Shown piece by piece: positions 24,579 through 32,064 of a stretch of DNA of 45,991 nt. The position numbers were made by a program, and so were the translations under genes. Under the pieces are notes generated by a model. It had not been told where the DNA came from and did no database searches. It saw only the letters and a list, made by a program, of their open reading frames with translations. The DNA is taken from the NCBI GenBank assembly GCA_902591775.1, contig CACJBW010000009.1, positions 1 through 45,991 of the forward strand. The letters are read 5' to 3'. Origin of the DNA: an uncultured Pelagibacteraceae bacterium (GTDB lineage Bacteria; Pseudomonadota; Alphaproteobacteria; Pelagibacterales; Pelagibacteraceae). The first letter of the stretch is position 1; the number at the start of each line of letters is the position of its first letter.

Positions 24579-25750
24579 TTAACGAGCATAAGGCTTTTTC
24601 TAATATCTGCAATTAAATCTTTTGGGTCTTCTAGTCCTATATGTAATCTTACCAAGTGTTCATTTTTATCTAAATTTAGGAATTTTCTATCACCCATCTC
24701 AATATCACTTTGCAGCAATGCTAAACTTTCAAACCCACCCCAACTATAACCATGACCAAATAATTTTAATGAATTTACAAATTTCAAAACAGATTTTCTG
24801 CTTTTAGATCTTATAATTAATCCCATAAGACCTGATGAGCCAGAGTAGTATTTTTTCCACATTCTAAAATTGAAAGAGTTTTTTTTATAAGGATACAAAA
24901 GTTTTACTTTTTTGCTTTTAGAAAGAAATTTACAGACTTCTTTAGCATTAGACTCATGTTTATCTAATCTAATATCTAAAGTTCTTAAGCCTCTTGTTAT
25001 TAAATAAGCATCATCAGGACCTAATCTTAAACCCAAAACATCGTCTGCTTTTTTGACTTGTTTATATACTTTTTTGTTAACAGCTAAACTTCCACCCATC
25101 ACATCGGAATGTCCTGAATAATATTTTGTTGCTGATACTATTGACATATCAAAACCCAATTTAATAGGTTTAAAAAAATATGGTGTTGCCCAGGTATTAT
25201 CTATTGCAGTAAATATTTTATTTTTTTTTGCAATAGAAATAACTTTTTTTAGATCTTGGAATTCGAAAGTATTACTTCCAGGGCACTCAACGTAAATTAG
25301 TTTAGTTTTACTTGTTATGCTTTTTTCTAGAGACTTTAAATCATGAGGGTTATAAAATTTTGTTTTAATTCCAAATTCTTTAAGATAATTTTCACTTAAA
25401 TTTCTAGTTGGATTGTAAAGTGGATCTGAAATTATTATCTCATCTCCAGGTCTTGTTAAACTAAATATTGATAGAAACACCGATCCAAATCCAGTTGGAG
25501 TTAAAAATACATTATATGATTCCTCCAGTTTGGTAAGAATTTTTTGTAATATGAAAGTAGTTGATGTGCCTTTTCTACCGTAATCATAATGTCCACCTAA
25601 TGGTTTTTTTAAAGCCATTCTTTGCATCTTTCTTAAATCTTGCATTGATTTAAAAATAATTGTGGATGCCCTTACAACTGGTGGATTGACAGAATGGTTG
25701 TGAAAATCTTTAGCTGTATGCTTTAAAAAAGTTTTAAAGGAATAATCCAT
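24575..25750 (-). CDS. metC: cystathionine beta-lyase family PLP enzyme
   Basis: A 391-residue Cys/Met-metabolism PLP enzyme. The PLP lysine is in SATKYYSGHSDVMGG (about residue 201), with the PLP-binding aspartate in TAIDNTWATPYFF, and N-terminal HNHSVNPPVVRASTI typical of MetC. Cystathionine beta-lyases give homocysteine, pyruvate and ammonia; cystathionine gamma-synthase or methionine gamma-lyase are alternative activities, but SGHSDVMGG favours MetC. It is the first gene of the operon that continues into the MFS and pab genes, linking methionine and folate, which is needed for methyl transfer. Confidence 0.83.
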   Translation of the reverse strand: MDYSFKTFLKHTAKDFHNHSVNPPVVRASTIIFKSMQDLRKMQRMALKKPLGGHYDYGRKGTSTTFILQKILTKLEESYNVFLTPTGFGSVFLSIFSLTRPGDEIIISDPLYNPTRNLSENYLKEFGIKTKFYNPHDLKSLEKSITSKTKLIYVECPGSNTFEFQDLKKVISIAKKNKIFTAIDNTWATPYFFKPIKLGFDMSIVSATKYYSGHSDVMGGSLAVNKKVYKQVKKADDVLGLRLGPDDAYLITRGLRTLDIRLDKHESNAKEVCKFLSKSKKVKLLYPYKKNSFNFRMWKKYYSGSSGLMGLIIRSKSRKSVLKFVNSLKLFGHGYSWGGFESLALLQSDIEMGDRKFLNLDKNEHLVRLHIGLEDPKDLIADIRKSLMLVK

Positions 25751-25825
25751 AAAAAATTTGATATGTGCTTAGGACAATGCTATATCCACCAAATAAGTCA
25801 ATAAAATAGTAAAACTAAGGAGATT

Positions 25826-25909
25826 ATGGGATATCCAAAAAAACATAGAGGCCGTAGAAAAATGGGCTCTAAAAAGAGAAGAGCAAGAAAAAAAAATAAA
25901 AAGAAATAG
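25826..25909 (+). CDS. very small, extremely basic protein (27 aa)
   Basis: An ATG at 25826, with the Shine-Dalgarno AAGGAG (25817-25822) just upstream, opens a 27-codon frame: MGYPKKHRGRRKMGSKKRR continuing to KKNKKK. Sixteen of 27 residues are Lys or Arg. It is transcribed away from metC and converges on mnmA, whose stop lies five bases beyond its own. The composition suggests binding to RNA, such as a small ribosomal protein of the bTHX kind or another ribosome-bound peptide, but the aromatic residues of bTHX are missing. The strong RBS and compact placement support a real gene. Confidence 0.6.
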   Translation: MGYPKKHRGRRKMGSKKRRARKKNKKK

Positions 25910-25914
25910 AAAAT

Positions 25915-27033
25915 TTAATCTTTAATCCAACCACCACCTAGAACTTTGTGACCAAATTGGTCTTTTTTGTAAAATACACAAGCTTGACCAGGAGATATTC
26001 CGTATTCTGGTTTTAAAAGATTTACTTTAACATTTTCATTATCTTTTATATCTACTTTTGCATCTAAAAGTTTACCAGTAGATCTTACTTTGACCAATAT
26101 ATTTTTATCTAATTCATTTATATTTGTTAGTAAATTTATGTTTTTTAAATTTATATTACTTCTTGCCAGCTCTTCTTTTGGACCAATGTAAATTTCATTT
26201 TTCTCAGCATTAATTTTAATTACATAAAATGGCTCTTCATTTGAAACTTTAATTCCTTTTCTTTGACCAATAGTAAAATTGACTATGCCATCATGTACTC
26301 CAACAACTTTTCCATCTAAATTTTTAATATTTCCTTTTCTGTATGATTCTGGTTTGAATTTTTTTATTACAGAAGCATAATCTCCATTGGGTACAAAGCA
26401 TATATCTTGACTATCTGGTTTATCAGCAACATTCAAATTAAGATTTTTTGCAATTTCTCTTGTTTTATCTTTAAGAAGTCCACCTAGTGGAAATCTAATG
26501 TAATTTAATTGCTCTCTTGTGGTATTAAATAAAAAATAACTTTGATCTCGATTCTCATCAATTGCTTGGTACATATTAGTTAAGTTATTTTGAGTTAAAC
26601 TTTTTACATAATGACCTGTAATTAGCGCATCAGCATTTAAATCTTTAGAAAATTCAAATAAATCTTTAAATTTAACTGTCTGGTTACATTGTACACATGG
26701 TATTGGTGTTTCGCCCTTTAAATAACTTTCAACGAAGTTATCGATAACACCTTGTTTAAACTTATCTTGATAATATAAAATCTTATGTTCAATATCCAAT
26801 TTATGTGCAACTCTTTTTGCATCCATAATATCTTGTCCTGAGCAGCACTGTTTTGAAGCAGCAACTTCTTTACCATCATTGTAAAGTTTTAAAGTAATTC
26901 CAATTACATTATAACCTTCTTGTTTCATCATCCCAGCAACAGTTGATGAGTCTACGCCTCCAGACATTGCTACCACTACTGTAGTTTCTGAAGGTTTTTT
27001 ATTAAATCCTAATGAGCTAGTTTCTAAATTCAT
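25915..27033 (-). CDS. mnmA: tRNA-specific 2-thiouridylase
   Basis: A 372-residue PP-loop enzyme that thiolates U34 of tRNA-Lys, -Glu and -Gln, using persulfide sulfur. The ATP-binding SGGVDSS is at 24-30, the catalytic cysteine is in [13 protein letters not shown] and the second in [12 protein letters not shown], with the C-terminal [10 protein letters not shown] domain that binds the tRNA. All key residues are present. It is oriented away from the DUF3553 gene, with 41 bp between the two starts. It is a normal housekeeping gene. Confidence 0.95.
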   Translation of the reverse strand: MNLETSSLGFNKKPSETTVVVAMSGGVDSSTVAGMMKQEGYNVIGITLKLYNDGKEVAASKQCCSGQDIMDAKRVAHKLDIEHKILYYQDKFKQGVIDNFVESYLKGETPIPCVQCNQTVKFKDLFEFSKDLNADALITGHYVKSLTQNNLTNMYQAIDENRDQSYFLFNTTREQLNYIRFPLGGLLKDKTREIAKNLNLNVADKPDSQDICFVPNGDYASVIKKFKPESYRKGNIKNLDGKVVGVHDGIVNFTIGQRKGIKVSNEEPFYVIKINAEKNEIYIGPKEELARSNINLKNINLLTNINELDKNILVKVRSTGKLLDAKVDIKDNENVKVNLLKPEYGISPGQACVFYKKDQFGHKVLGGGWIKD

Positions 27034-27074
27034 TTGATGGTATTTATACTTATTTCCATTATAAGTTAAATTAA

Positions 27075-27251
27075 ATGATTTTAGATTTTGAACCAGGTGA
27101 CAAAGTTATTAATCCAGCTAATAAAAGTTGGGGTATTGGTCAAGTTCAGTCAATTATTAATGACAAAGTAACTGTTAATTTCCAAAATGTTGGAAAAAAA
27201 GTAATAAATGCAAATAATATTGAACTCGAAAGAATTGATAATGATGGATGA
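27075..27251 (+). CDS. DUF3553 small protein (58 aa)
   Basis: A 58-residue soluble protein with the pattern [22 protein letters not shown] followed by [14 protein letters not shown], matching the small DUF3553 family of alphaproteobacteria (SH3-like, beta-rich). Function is unknown; related SH3-like or CarD/Tudor folds bind protein or nucleic acid. The last codons overlap the start of the cysQ-like gene by 11 bp, so the two are co-transcribed and probably coupled. It diverges from mnmA. No membrane segment or signal peptide is present. Confidence 0.75.
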   Translation: MILDFEPGDKVINPANKSWGIGQVQSIINDKVTVNFQNVGKKVINANNIELERIDNDG

Positions 27252-28017
27252 AATTAAAATAAAAAGTGTTATTAAAGGTTTAATTGACACTTTTCTTATG
27301 GCGGGAGAAGTTTCAATAAAACTAAGAAAAAAGGGTTTAAACAAAGAAATAAAATCGGACAATACCCCTGTAAGCAATGGTGATCTTGAAGTAAATAAAA
27401 TTATCACAAAAAAATTGTTAGAGTTGACGCCAGATATACCCATTGTTTCTGAGGAAACTTCGCACAATAAATCTAAAAATAATTTAAAAAACTTCTGGCT
27501 AGTTGATCCAATTGACGGAACATACGACTATATAAATGATGGTGAGGAATTCACTATTAACGCTGGATTAATATTAAATGGAAAAGCTGTTGCCGGTTTA
27601 ATTAATGTGCCTGCAAAAAAAAGGATGTTTTATAGTTATGGAAAAGGTCAATCATACGAAATTACTTCTAACAAAACTATAAAGTTAGATTGTCAGAAAA
27701 TTACTCCTAAAGGCTCAATAAAAGTAGTTTCGTATTCAAACAAACTAAATCCTGAAATTGAAAAAATTCATAAAGATTTAGGAGTTACACAACACGTTCG
27801 AATGAAAAGCTCTCTTAAATTTTGTGTAATAGCTACAGGAGAATTTGATGGATATGTTGCTGAGCCAAGGGCCTGTGAATGGGATATAGCTGCAGGGCAT
27901 GCTATACTTGAAAACGCAGGTGGAATAGTAACAGATTTTAATGGCAATGAAATTGCGTATGGTAAAAAAGATTTTAAAAACCCAAGTATAATTTTAAAGA
28001 GATGTAAAAATTTATAA
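27241..28017 (+). CDS. cysQ: 3'(2'),5'-bisphosphate nucleotidase, CysQ-like
   Basis: A 258-residue member of the inositol monophosphatase superfamily with the Mg2+-binding signatures VSEETS, WLVDPIDGTYDYI and EWDIAAGHAILENAGG. CysQ hydrolyses PAP, a by-product of sulfate assimilation, to AMP. The start is ATG 27241 or the next codon, 27244; an in-frame ATG at 27208 lies deep inside the DUF3553 gene and is less likely. The next gene starts on its stop codon. An inositol monophosphatase or FBPase function is the main alternative; CysQ is favoured by the segment preceding the first motif. Confidence 0.83.
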   Translation: MMDEIKIKSVIKGLIDTFLMAGEVSIKLRKKGLNKEIKSDNTPVSNGDLEVNKIITKKLLELTPDIPIVSEETSHNKSKNNLKNFWLVDPIDGTYDYINDGEEFTINAGLILNGKAVAGLINVPAKKRMFYSYGKGQSYEITSNKTIKLDCQKITPKGSIKVVSYSNKLNPEIEKIHKDLGVTQHVRMKSSLKFCVIATGEFDGYVAEPRACEWDIAAGHAILENAGGIVTDFNGNEIAYGKKDFKNPSIILKRCKNL

Positions 28018-28163
28018 TGAGCGAACAATTAAGAATAATTTTAATTATAATTGTATCTGTATCAATATTTGGTTTAATTGTATTTGTGATGGTCAAAAAC
28101 TATATAAGAAATAAAATTCAATACTATTTAGAAGAAAAAAATAAAAAAACTAAAGAAGATTAA
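28017..28163 (+). CDS. small single-span membrane protein (48 aa)
   Basis: The ATG begins at the last base of the cysQ-like stop codon (TAATG), so the gene is tightly coupled to it. The 48 residues contain one strong membrane span (about 5-26, LRIILIIIVSVSIFGLIVFV) and a charged cytosolic tail (KNYIRNKIQYYLEEKNKKTKED). Its end overlaps the end of convergent recX by 14 bp. No family is recognised. Tail charges suggest a helper or heme/CcmD-like peptide, but that is only an analogy of form. Confidence 0.6.
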   Translation: MSEQLRIILIIIVSVSIFGLIVFVMVKNYIRNKIQYYLEEKNKKTKED

Positions 28164-28713
28164 TTATTTTTAAATATTCATCTTTTTCAAGATCCATAAC
28201 TCTTCTTGAAACTTCAAAATCGAAACCTGAACGAGCTAATACTCCTATATCCTTTTTATAAAACAAAGGTCGATTATCCTCTTGTCTTGATGGTCCTATT
28301 CTTTTCTTTTTACACATTTTTATTGCTGAAAAAAAATCCTGATCTTCATTCTTATCTTTTATTTGTTTAATTGTATTTTTAATATATTTTTCACCTACAC
28401 CTTTATTGATTAAGTAATTTCTTATTTTGTTTATAGATGATCCTCTTTGTATTAAACTTTTTGCTTTAGACTCTGAATAAAACTTATCGTTTATAAACTT
28501 TGATTTCTCTAAATCCTCAAGAACAATATCTATAAGATTAGAAACATCGTTTTTTTTTATATTAGGGGTCCTTGATGTTAAATATTTTTTTAATAAATAG
28601 GTTCTTAATTGTTGTTTAGACGGTGCAAATTTTTCTACATAATTAAGTGCAAAATTCGTCATCTCATCAACAGTTACTTCTAAAGTCTTTTTTTTATTTT
28701 TTATGGGAATCAT
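28150..28713 (-). CDS. recX: RecX regulatory protein
   Basis: A 187-residue helical protein of the RecX family, which limits RecA filament growth. Repeated three-helix units are seen: FALNYVEKFAPSKQQLRTYLLKK, IDIVLEDLEKSKFINDKFYSES and a final FYKKDIGVLARSGFDFEVSRRVM, the last ending the family as expected. In many bacteria recX follows recA; here recA is not in the window, so the gene is unlinked. It is convergent with and overlaps the 48-aa membrane-protein gene by 14 bp. The very basic N-terminal arm (about 1-12) is lysine-rich. Confidence 0.85.
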   Translation of the reverse strand: MIPIKNKKKTLEVTVDEMTNFALNYVEKFAPSKQQLRTYLLKKYLTSRTPNIKKNDVSNLIDIVLEDLEKSKFINDKFYSESKAKSLIQRGSSINKIRNYLINKGVGEKYIKNTIKQIKDKNEDQDFFSAIKMCKKKRIGPSRQEDNRPLFYKKDIGVLARSGFDFEVSRRVMDLEKDEYLKIINLL

Positions 28714-28742
28714 TGTTTTATTTAATATAATATAAAAATAAT

Positions 28743-29216
28743 ATGATTGAACAAATAGCAGCTTTTTTTACCATTGAGATGATTTATTTGTGGTTAAATA
28801 TAGGTGTAATCCCCTTCTGGTTAATTCTGATTATTTTTCCACAGTCAAAGATTTGTGGATTATTGGTTACTTCTGTGTTTCCATATTTAATTTTAACGGC
28901 TGTTTATGTTTATCTAGGTTATTATTTCTACATTTCTGGATATGATTTTGATTATAATTTTACGTTATACCTTGGTCTGTATGACTTGGGAAATCTTTTT
29001 GAAGCTGAAGCTTTTTTGATAATGTTCTGGACACACTTTTTAGCAATTAACTTATTTTGTGGAGCGTGGATAATGAAAGACAGTCAAAAATTATTTATGT
29101 CTAGATATATAGTCTTCATTCCAATAATAATAACTTATTTTATTGGTCCCTTAGGTTTAGTTATTTATTGGATAATAAGAATGTTCTACGCTAAAAGAAT
29201 TAATTTGTTGGATTAA
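28743..29216 (+). CDS. ABA4-like (DUF4281) membrane protein
   Basis: A 157-residue integral membrane protein with four predicted spans (about 15-33, 42-60, 88-110 and 124-146). The family signature is recognisable in the third span region, LFEAEAFLIMFWTHFLAINLFCGAW. It is related to plant ABA4, which is needed for neoxanthin formation, and to uncharacterised bacterial proteins; in bacteria the role is unknown. It starts 29 bp from divergent recX and ends just before the convergent rhodanese gene. No carotenoid gene lies near it in this window, so the function is open. Confidence 0.78.
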   Translation: MIEQIAAFFTIEMIYLWLNIGVIPFWLILIIFPQSKICGLLVTSVFPYLILTAVYVYLGYYFYISGYDFDYNFTLYLGLYDLGNLFEAEAFLIMFWTHFLAINLFCGAWIMKDSQKLFMSRYIVFIPIIITYFIGPLGLVIYWIIRMFYAKRINLLD

Positions 29217-29224
29217 AAGATTAA

Positions 29225-29611
29225 CTACTTTACTACTTTAAAACCTGAATTTTGCATTGATCCAAAACCTCCATCTACATGACAAATATTTTTAAAACCC
29301 ATACTTTGTAAAGTTTTTGTTGCTAATGCTGATCTTAGACCCCCAGCACAAAACAGAACCATTTCCTTATTCATATCAATTTTACCATCTTTAAAATATT
29401 GACTATCTGGATCCATCCAAAATTCCAGCATTCCTCTTGGTATGTGAGAAGACTTTTCTATTCTTCCTAATCTTTCTAATTCTCTTACATCCCTGATATC
29501 GATAAGGTTACATGTATCTTTATTTAATTTTTCTAGAGCTTCTTCGGGTGATATTGTTTTAATTTCCTTTAGAGCTTCTGCGACTAAAGTTGATGCTGAT
29601 TTTATTATCAT
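29225..29611 (-). CDS. rhodanese-like sulfurtransferase
   Basis: A 128-residue single-domain rhodanese. The active-site loop is CAGGLRS with the persulfide cysteine C88, and the CH2-type motif NLIDIRDVRELERLGRI (about 35-51) and IPRGMLEFW are family hallmarks. It would carry sulfane sulfur between donors and acceptors in the cytosol; a glycine-rich, R-containing loop of seven residues fits sulfur rather than phosphate substrates. It converges with the ABA4-like gene and is divergent from bcp. Thiosulfate or a biosynthetic persulfide may be the substrate; nothing fixes it. Confidence 0.88.
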   Translation of the reverse strand: MIIKSASTLVAEALKEIKTISPEEALEKLNKDTCNLIDIRDVRELERLGRIEKSSHIPRGMLEFWMDPDSQYFKDGKIDMNKEMVLFCAGGLRSALATKTLQSMGFKNICHVDGGFGSMQNSGFKVVK

Positions 29612-29669
29612 AAATGTTTATTACACTAAATAAAAAATATTACTATATAAATTAAACAAAGGTTTTTAA

Positions 29670-30113
29670 ATGAAAGCTCCAAATTTCAAATTATCATCTA
29701 CTTCAGGTAAAACTGTTGAATTAAGTAAAGTAAAATCAAAATTTATCATCATCTATTTCTATCCGAAAGATAATACTAGTGGATGTACAATTGAAACAAA
29801 TGATTTTAATAAACTTTTAGGTAAATTTGAGAAACTTGGATGCAAAATTTTTGGAATTTCCAAAGATAGTTTAGAAAGTCATGAAAAATGGAGTAAAAAA
29901 CTTAAATTAAAATTTGAACTATTGGCAGACGAAGATAAAACTTCCTTAAAAGCTTATAAAGCTTGGGCCAAAAAGAAATTTATGGGTCGAGAATTTATGG
30001 GTACAGTAAGAAGTACTTTTATTATTGAGAAAAATAAAATTATTAAGGAATGGAGAAACGTTAAGGCAGTGGGCCATGCTGCAGAGGTTTTAGACTTCAT
30101 AAAAAATTACTAA
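29670..30113 (+). CDS. bcp: thioredoxin-dependent peroxiredoxin, Bcp/PrxQ type
   Basis: A 147-residue peroxiredoxin that reduces hydrogen peroxide and organic hydroperoxides. The peroxidatic Cys is C39 in FYPKDNTSGCTIET. The resolving Cys that many PrxQ proteins have five residues later is absent (N44), but a cysteine lies in KLGCKIFG (about residue 57), so it may be a 1-Cys form or use that cysteine. The GTVRSTFIIEK segment is a family mark. It is followed by a strong bidirectional terminator shared with amtB. Confidence 0.9.
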   Translation: MKAPNFKLSSTSGKTVELSKVKSKFIIIYFYPKDNTSGCTIETNDFNKLLGKFEKLGCKIFGISKDSLESHEKWSKKLKLKFELLADEDKTSLKAYKAWAKKKFMGREFMGTVRSTFIIEKNKIIKEWRNVKAVGHAAEVLDFIKNY

Positions 30114-30115
30114 AA

Positions 30116-30141
30116 AAAAGGCCCCAGTTAAGGGGCCTTTT
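30116..30141. terminator. bidirectional terminator between bcp and amtB
   Basis: The arms AAAAGGCCCC (30116-30125) and GGGGCCTTTT (30132-30141) enclose the loop AGTTAA. A-tracts on one side and T-tracts on the other serve both converging genes. The G+C-rich stem stands out in this A+T-rich region. Confidence 0.9.
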
Positions 30142-30169
30142 GTCAACTATAGAGAGAGATAGTTATTCT

Positions 30170-31471
30170 TTAGTCTCTTATTGCGTATGCGATTACTCCA
30201 GACTCTGTAACATCTGTACCAAGTCTTTCTGCTTCTTTGCTCAATCTAATACCCATTGTACCCTTCATAATTCCCCATACTATTAGAGAAACTACAAATA
30301 CAAATGCATTGATTGAAATTACTCCTAGAAGCTGCGCTCCGAATGATGCATCACCGTTCGTTAGTGGAACTGCTAAAGTTCCCCAAATTCCAGCGAACAA
30401 GTGAGCAGGTACTGCTCCTACTACATCATCGATTTTTAGTGAGAATAATAATTTAGTTCCGAATACAACTATTATTCCACCGATCGCACCTATAAGAATT
30501 GCTGCTAGCGGTGAAGGCATCAATGGTTCAGCTGTAATTGCTACAAGACCACCAATTGCTCCGTTTAACATTTGGATAACATCGGTTTTACCTGACATTA
30601 ATCTTGTGATTGCACCAGCTGCTAATACACCACCACAAGCTGCTAAGTTAGTATTAATGAAAATATTTGAAACTGCTACTGCATCATCAAATGTTCCCAT
30701 TGCTAATTGTGATCCACCATTAAATCCAAACCAACCTAGCCATAAAATAAATACACCAAGTGTTACTAATGGCACTGATGACGCCGCAAATGGCTTCATA
30801 GGTTTAGCTGCTCCAGATTTATCAAATCTACCAGTTCTAGCTCCTAAAAGAATTGCCCCAGCTAATGCTGCTGCACCTCCAGTTGAGTGAACAAGTGTTG
30901 AGCCAGCAAAGTCAGAGAAACCTGCAGCTGCTAACCAGCCACCACCCCACTGCCAACCCATTACGATTGGATAGATAATTCCTGATAGAATTGCCGCAAA
31001 TAAAAAGAACGGCCATAATTTAATTCTTTCAGCTAATGTTCCAGATACAATTGAAACTGTTGTTGCACAGAAAACCATTTGGAAATACCAATCAGATCCA
31101 TCTGCATAGCCAGTATCAACTGCACTTGCATCAGACCATGGAGTAAAGCTTCCAATGTATCCACCTTCTGGAATTCCGTATGCTAAATTATATCCAACCA
31201 TCCAGAACATAATTCCAGCTATTGAAAATAATCCAATATTTTTGGCACATATTACTGATACACTTTTTGATGTTACCATCCCTGATTCGAGCATGGCAAA
31301 ACCTGCTGCCATAAACATTACTAAGAAACCACAGACCAAGAAAAGAAATGTATTGAATATGAAACCAACTTCAGCTGAAACTGTAGTTTCAGCATAACCT
31401 GCACTAGTCATATTTAGTAAGAAAAATATACTTACTAATGGACCAGCCAGTTTTTTTAAAAGTTTAACCAT
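30170..31471 (-). CDS. amtB: ammonium transporter, Amt family
   Basis: A 433-residue channel for ammonium uptake. It begins with a signal peptide (about 1-27, ending SAGYA) and contains eleven predicted spans, with the family signature GFAMLESGMVTSKSV and the DDVVGAVPAHLFAGIWG segment with a pore histidine. Strong codon and RBS features (GGAGGTG at minus-strand 31480-31474) suggest high expression. No glnK gene follows it. Ammonium released by the alanine dehydrogenase route of taurine use could be retained or retrieved by it, which is only an inference. Length and motifs are normal. Confidence 0.94.
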   Translation of the reverse strand: MVKLLKKLAGPLVSIFFLLNMTSAGYAETTVSAEVGFIFNTFLFLVCGFLVMFMAAGFAMLESGMVTSKSVSVICAKNIGLFSIAGIMFWMVGYNLAYGIPEGGYIGSFTPWSDASAVDTGYADGSDWYFQMVFCATTVSIVSGTLAERIKLWPFFLFAAILSGIIYPIVMGWQWGGGWLAAAGFSDFAGSTLVHSTGGAAALAGAILLGARTGRFDKSGAAKPMKPFAASSVPLVTLGVFILWLGWFGFNGGSQLAMGTFDDAVAVSNIFINTNLAACGGVLAAGAITRLMSGKTDVIQMLNGAIGGLVAITAEPLMPSPLAAILIGAIGGIIVVFGTKLLFSLKIDDVVGAVPAHLFAGIWGTLAVPLTNGDASFGAQLLGVISINAFVFVVSLIVWGIMKGTMGIRLSKEAERLGTDVTESGVIAYAIRD

Positions 31472-31473
31472 TT

Positions 31474-31495
31474 CACCTCCGTTTAATTAAAGGTG
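31474..31495 (-). promoter_or_regulatory. strong RBS of amtB with a potential masking hairpin
   Basis: The Shine-Dalgarno GGAGGTG (minus strand 31480-31474) is close to a full match to the anti-SD and unusual in this A+T-rich genome. In the mRNA, CACCT (31495-31491) just upstream can pair with AGGTG (31478-31474), with two further G-U pairs and an eight-base loop. The hairpin would hide the RBS and could set translation by temperature or by an RNA-binding factor. A 15-bp palindrome, ATGCA-N5-TGCAT, lies upstream at 31548-31562 as a candidate operator. Confidence 0.4.
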
Positions 31496-31588
31496 TTGTT
31501 ATAAATTTAATAAAACTAAAAACTATTGATTGTTATTTAAAAGAGATATGCAGTATTTGCATGTAGGACACTATATACTTGTATAAAA

Positions 31589-31630
31589 AAACAGCCCTTA
31601 TTAAATTCTAATCTTTAATAAAGGCTGTTT
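31589..31630 (-). terminator. terminator after the HU gene
   Basis: AAACAGCCCTTATTAAA (31589-31605) and TTTAATAAAGGCTGTTT (31614-31630) form a 17-bp arm pair with one mismatch and an eight-base loop, eight bases beyond the end of the HU gene. Minus-strand transcription would leave a T-tract after the stem. Confidence 0.85.
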
Positions 31631-31637
31631 TAAAAGT

Positions 31638-31913
31638 TTATTTATTGAAAACTTCTTTAAGCGCTTTTGCAGGTAAAAACTTTACCTTTTGAGAAGCAGC
31701 GATTTGGATTTGTTCTCCAGTTCTTGGATTTCGACCAATTCGAGCTTTTCTTTTAGCCACTTTATATGTTCCAAAACCAGCAATTTTAACATTATCGTCG
31801 CCTTTTAAAGCGTCCAAAATAGTGTTGGTAATCGTATCAAATGTACGCTCAGCATCAGCTTTACTTTGATTTAATGACCCTGCTAATTTTGCTATAAGTT
31901 GTTTTTTGTTCAT
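31638..31913 (-). CDS. hup: HU family DNA-binding protein
   Basis: A 91-residue histone-like protein that bends and compacts DNA as a dimer. The family signature GFGTYKVAKRKARIGRNPRTG lies at about 47-67 and includes the beta-arm NPRTGE with the DNA-intercalating proline. It begins MNKKQLIAKLAGSLNQSKADAE. The minus-strand leader has GGAGC before the ATG. It is followed by a strong terminator, so the gene is monocistronic. IHF subunits belong to the same family, but the sequence lacks IHF-specific additions, so HU is preferred. Confidence 0.93.
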   Translation of the reverse strand: MNKKQLIAKLAGSLNQSKADAERTFDTITNTILDALKGDDNVKIAGFGTYKVAKRKARIGRNPRTGEQIQIAASQKVKFLPAKALKEVFNK

Positions 31914-32064
31914 TTTAGCTCCGGTTTTAAAGGTTATATTTCTATACTTAACAAAATCATTGATAATTCAAGCTTTTTTTTTGTGTTTCAAAATTAATTA
32001 ACCACAACATGTAGATATAAAAAAGTACTGATTTATAAAGCTTTTTTAACGTTATAAAATCCCT

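Noticed and set aside
25751..25825. A SAM-responsive riboswitch before metC
   Set aside because: The 75-bp interval has no match by eye to SAM-II or SAM-V cores and holds the RBS of the small basic protein on the other strand; a promoter is sufficient explanation.
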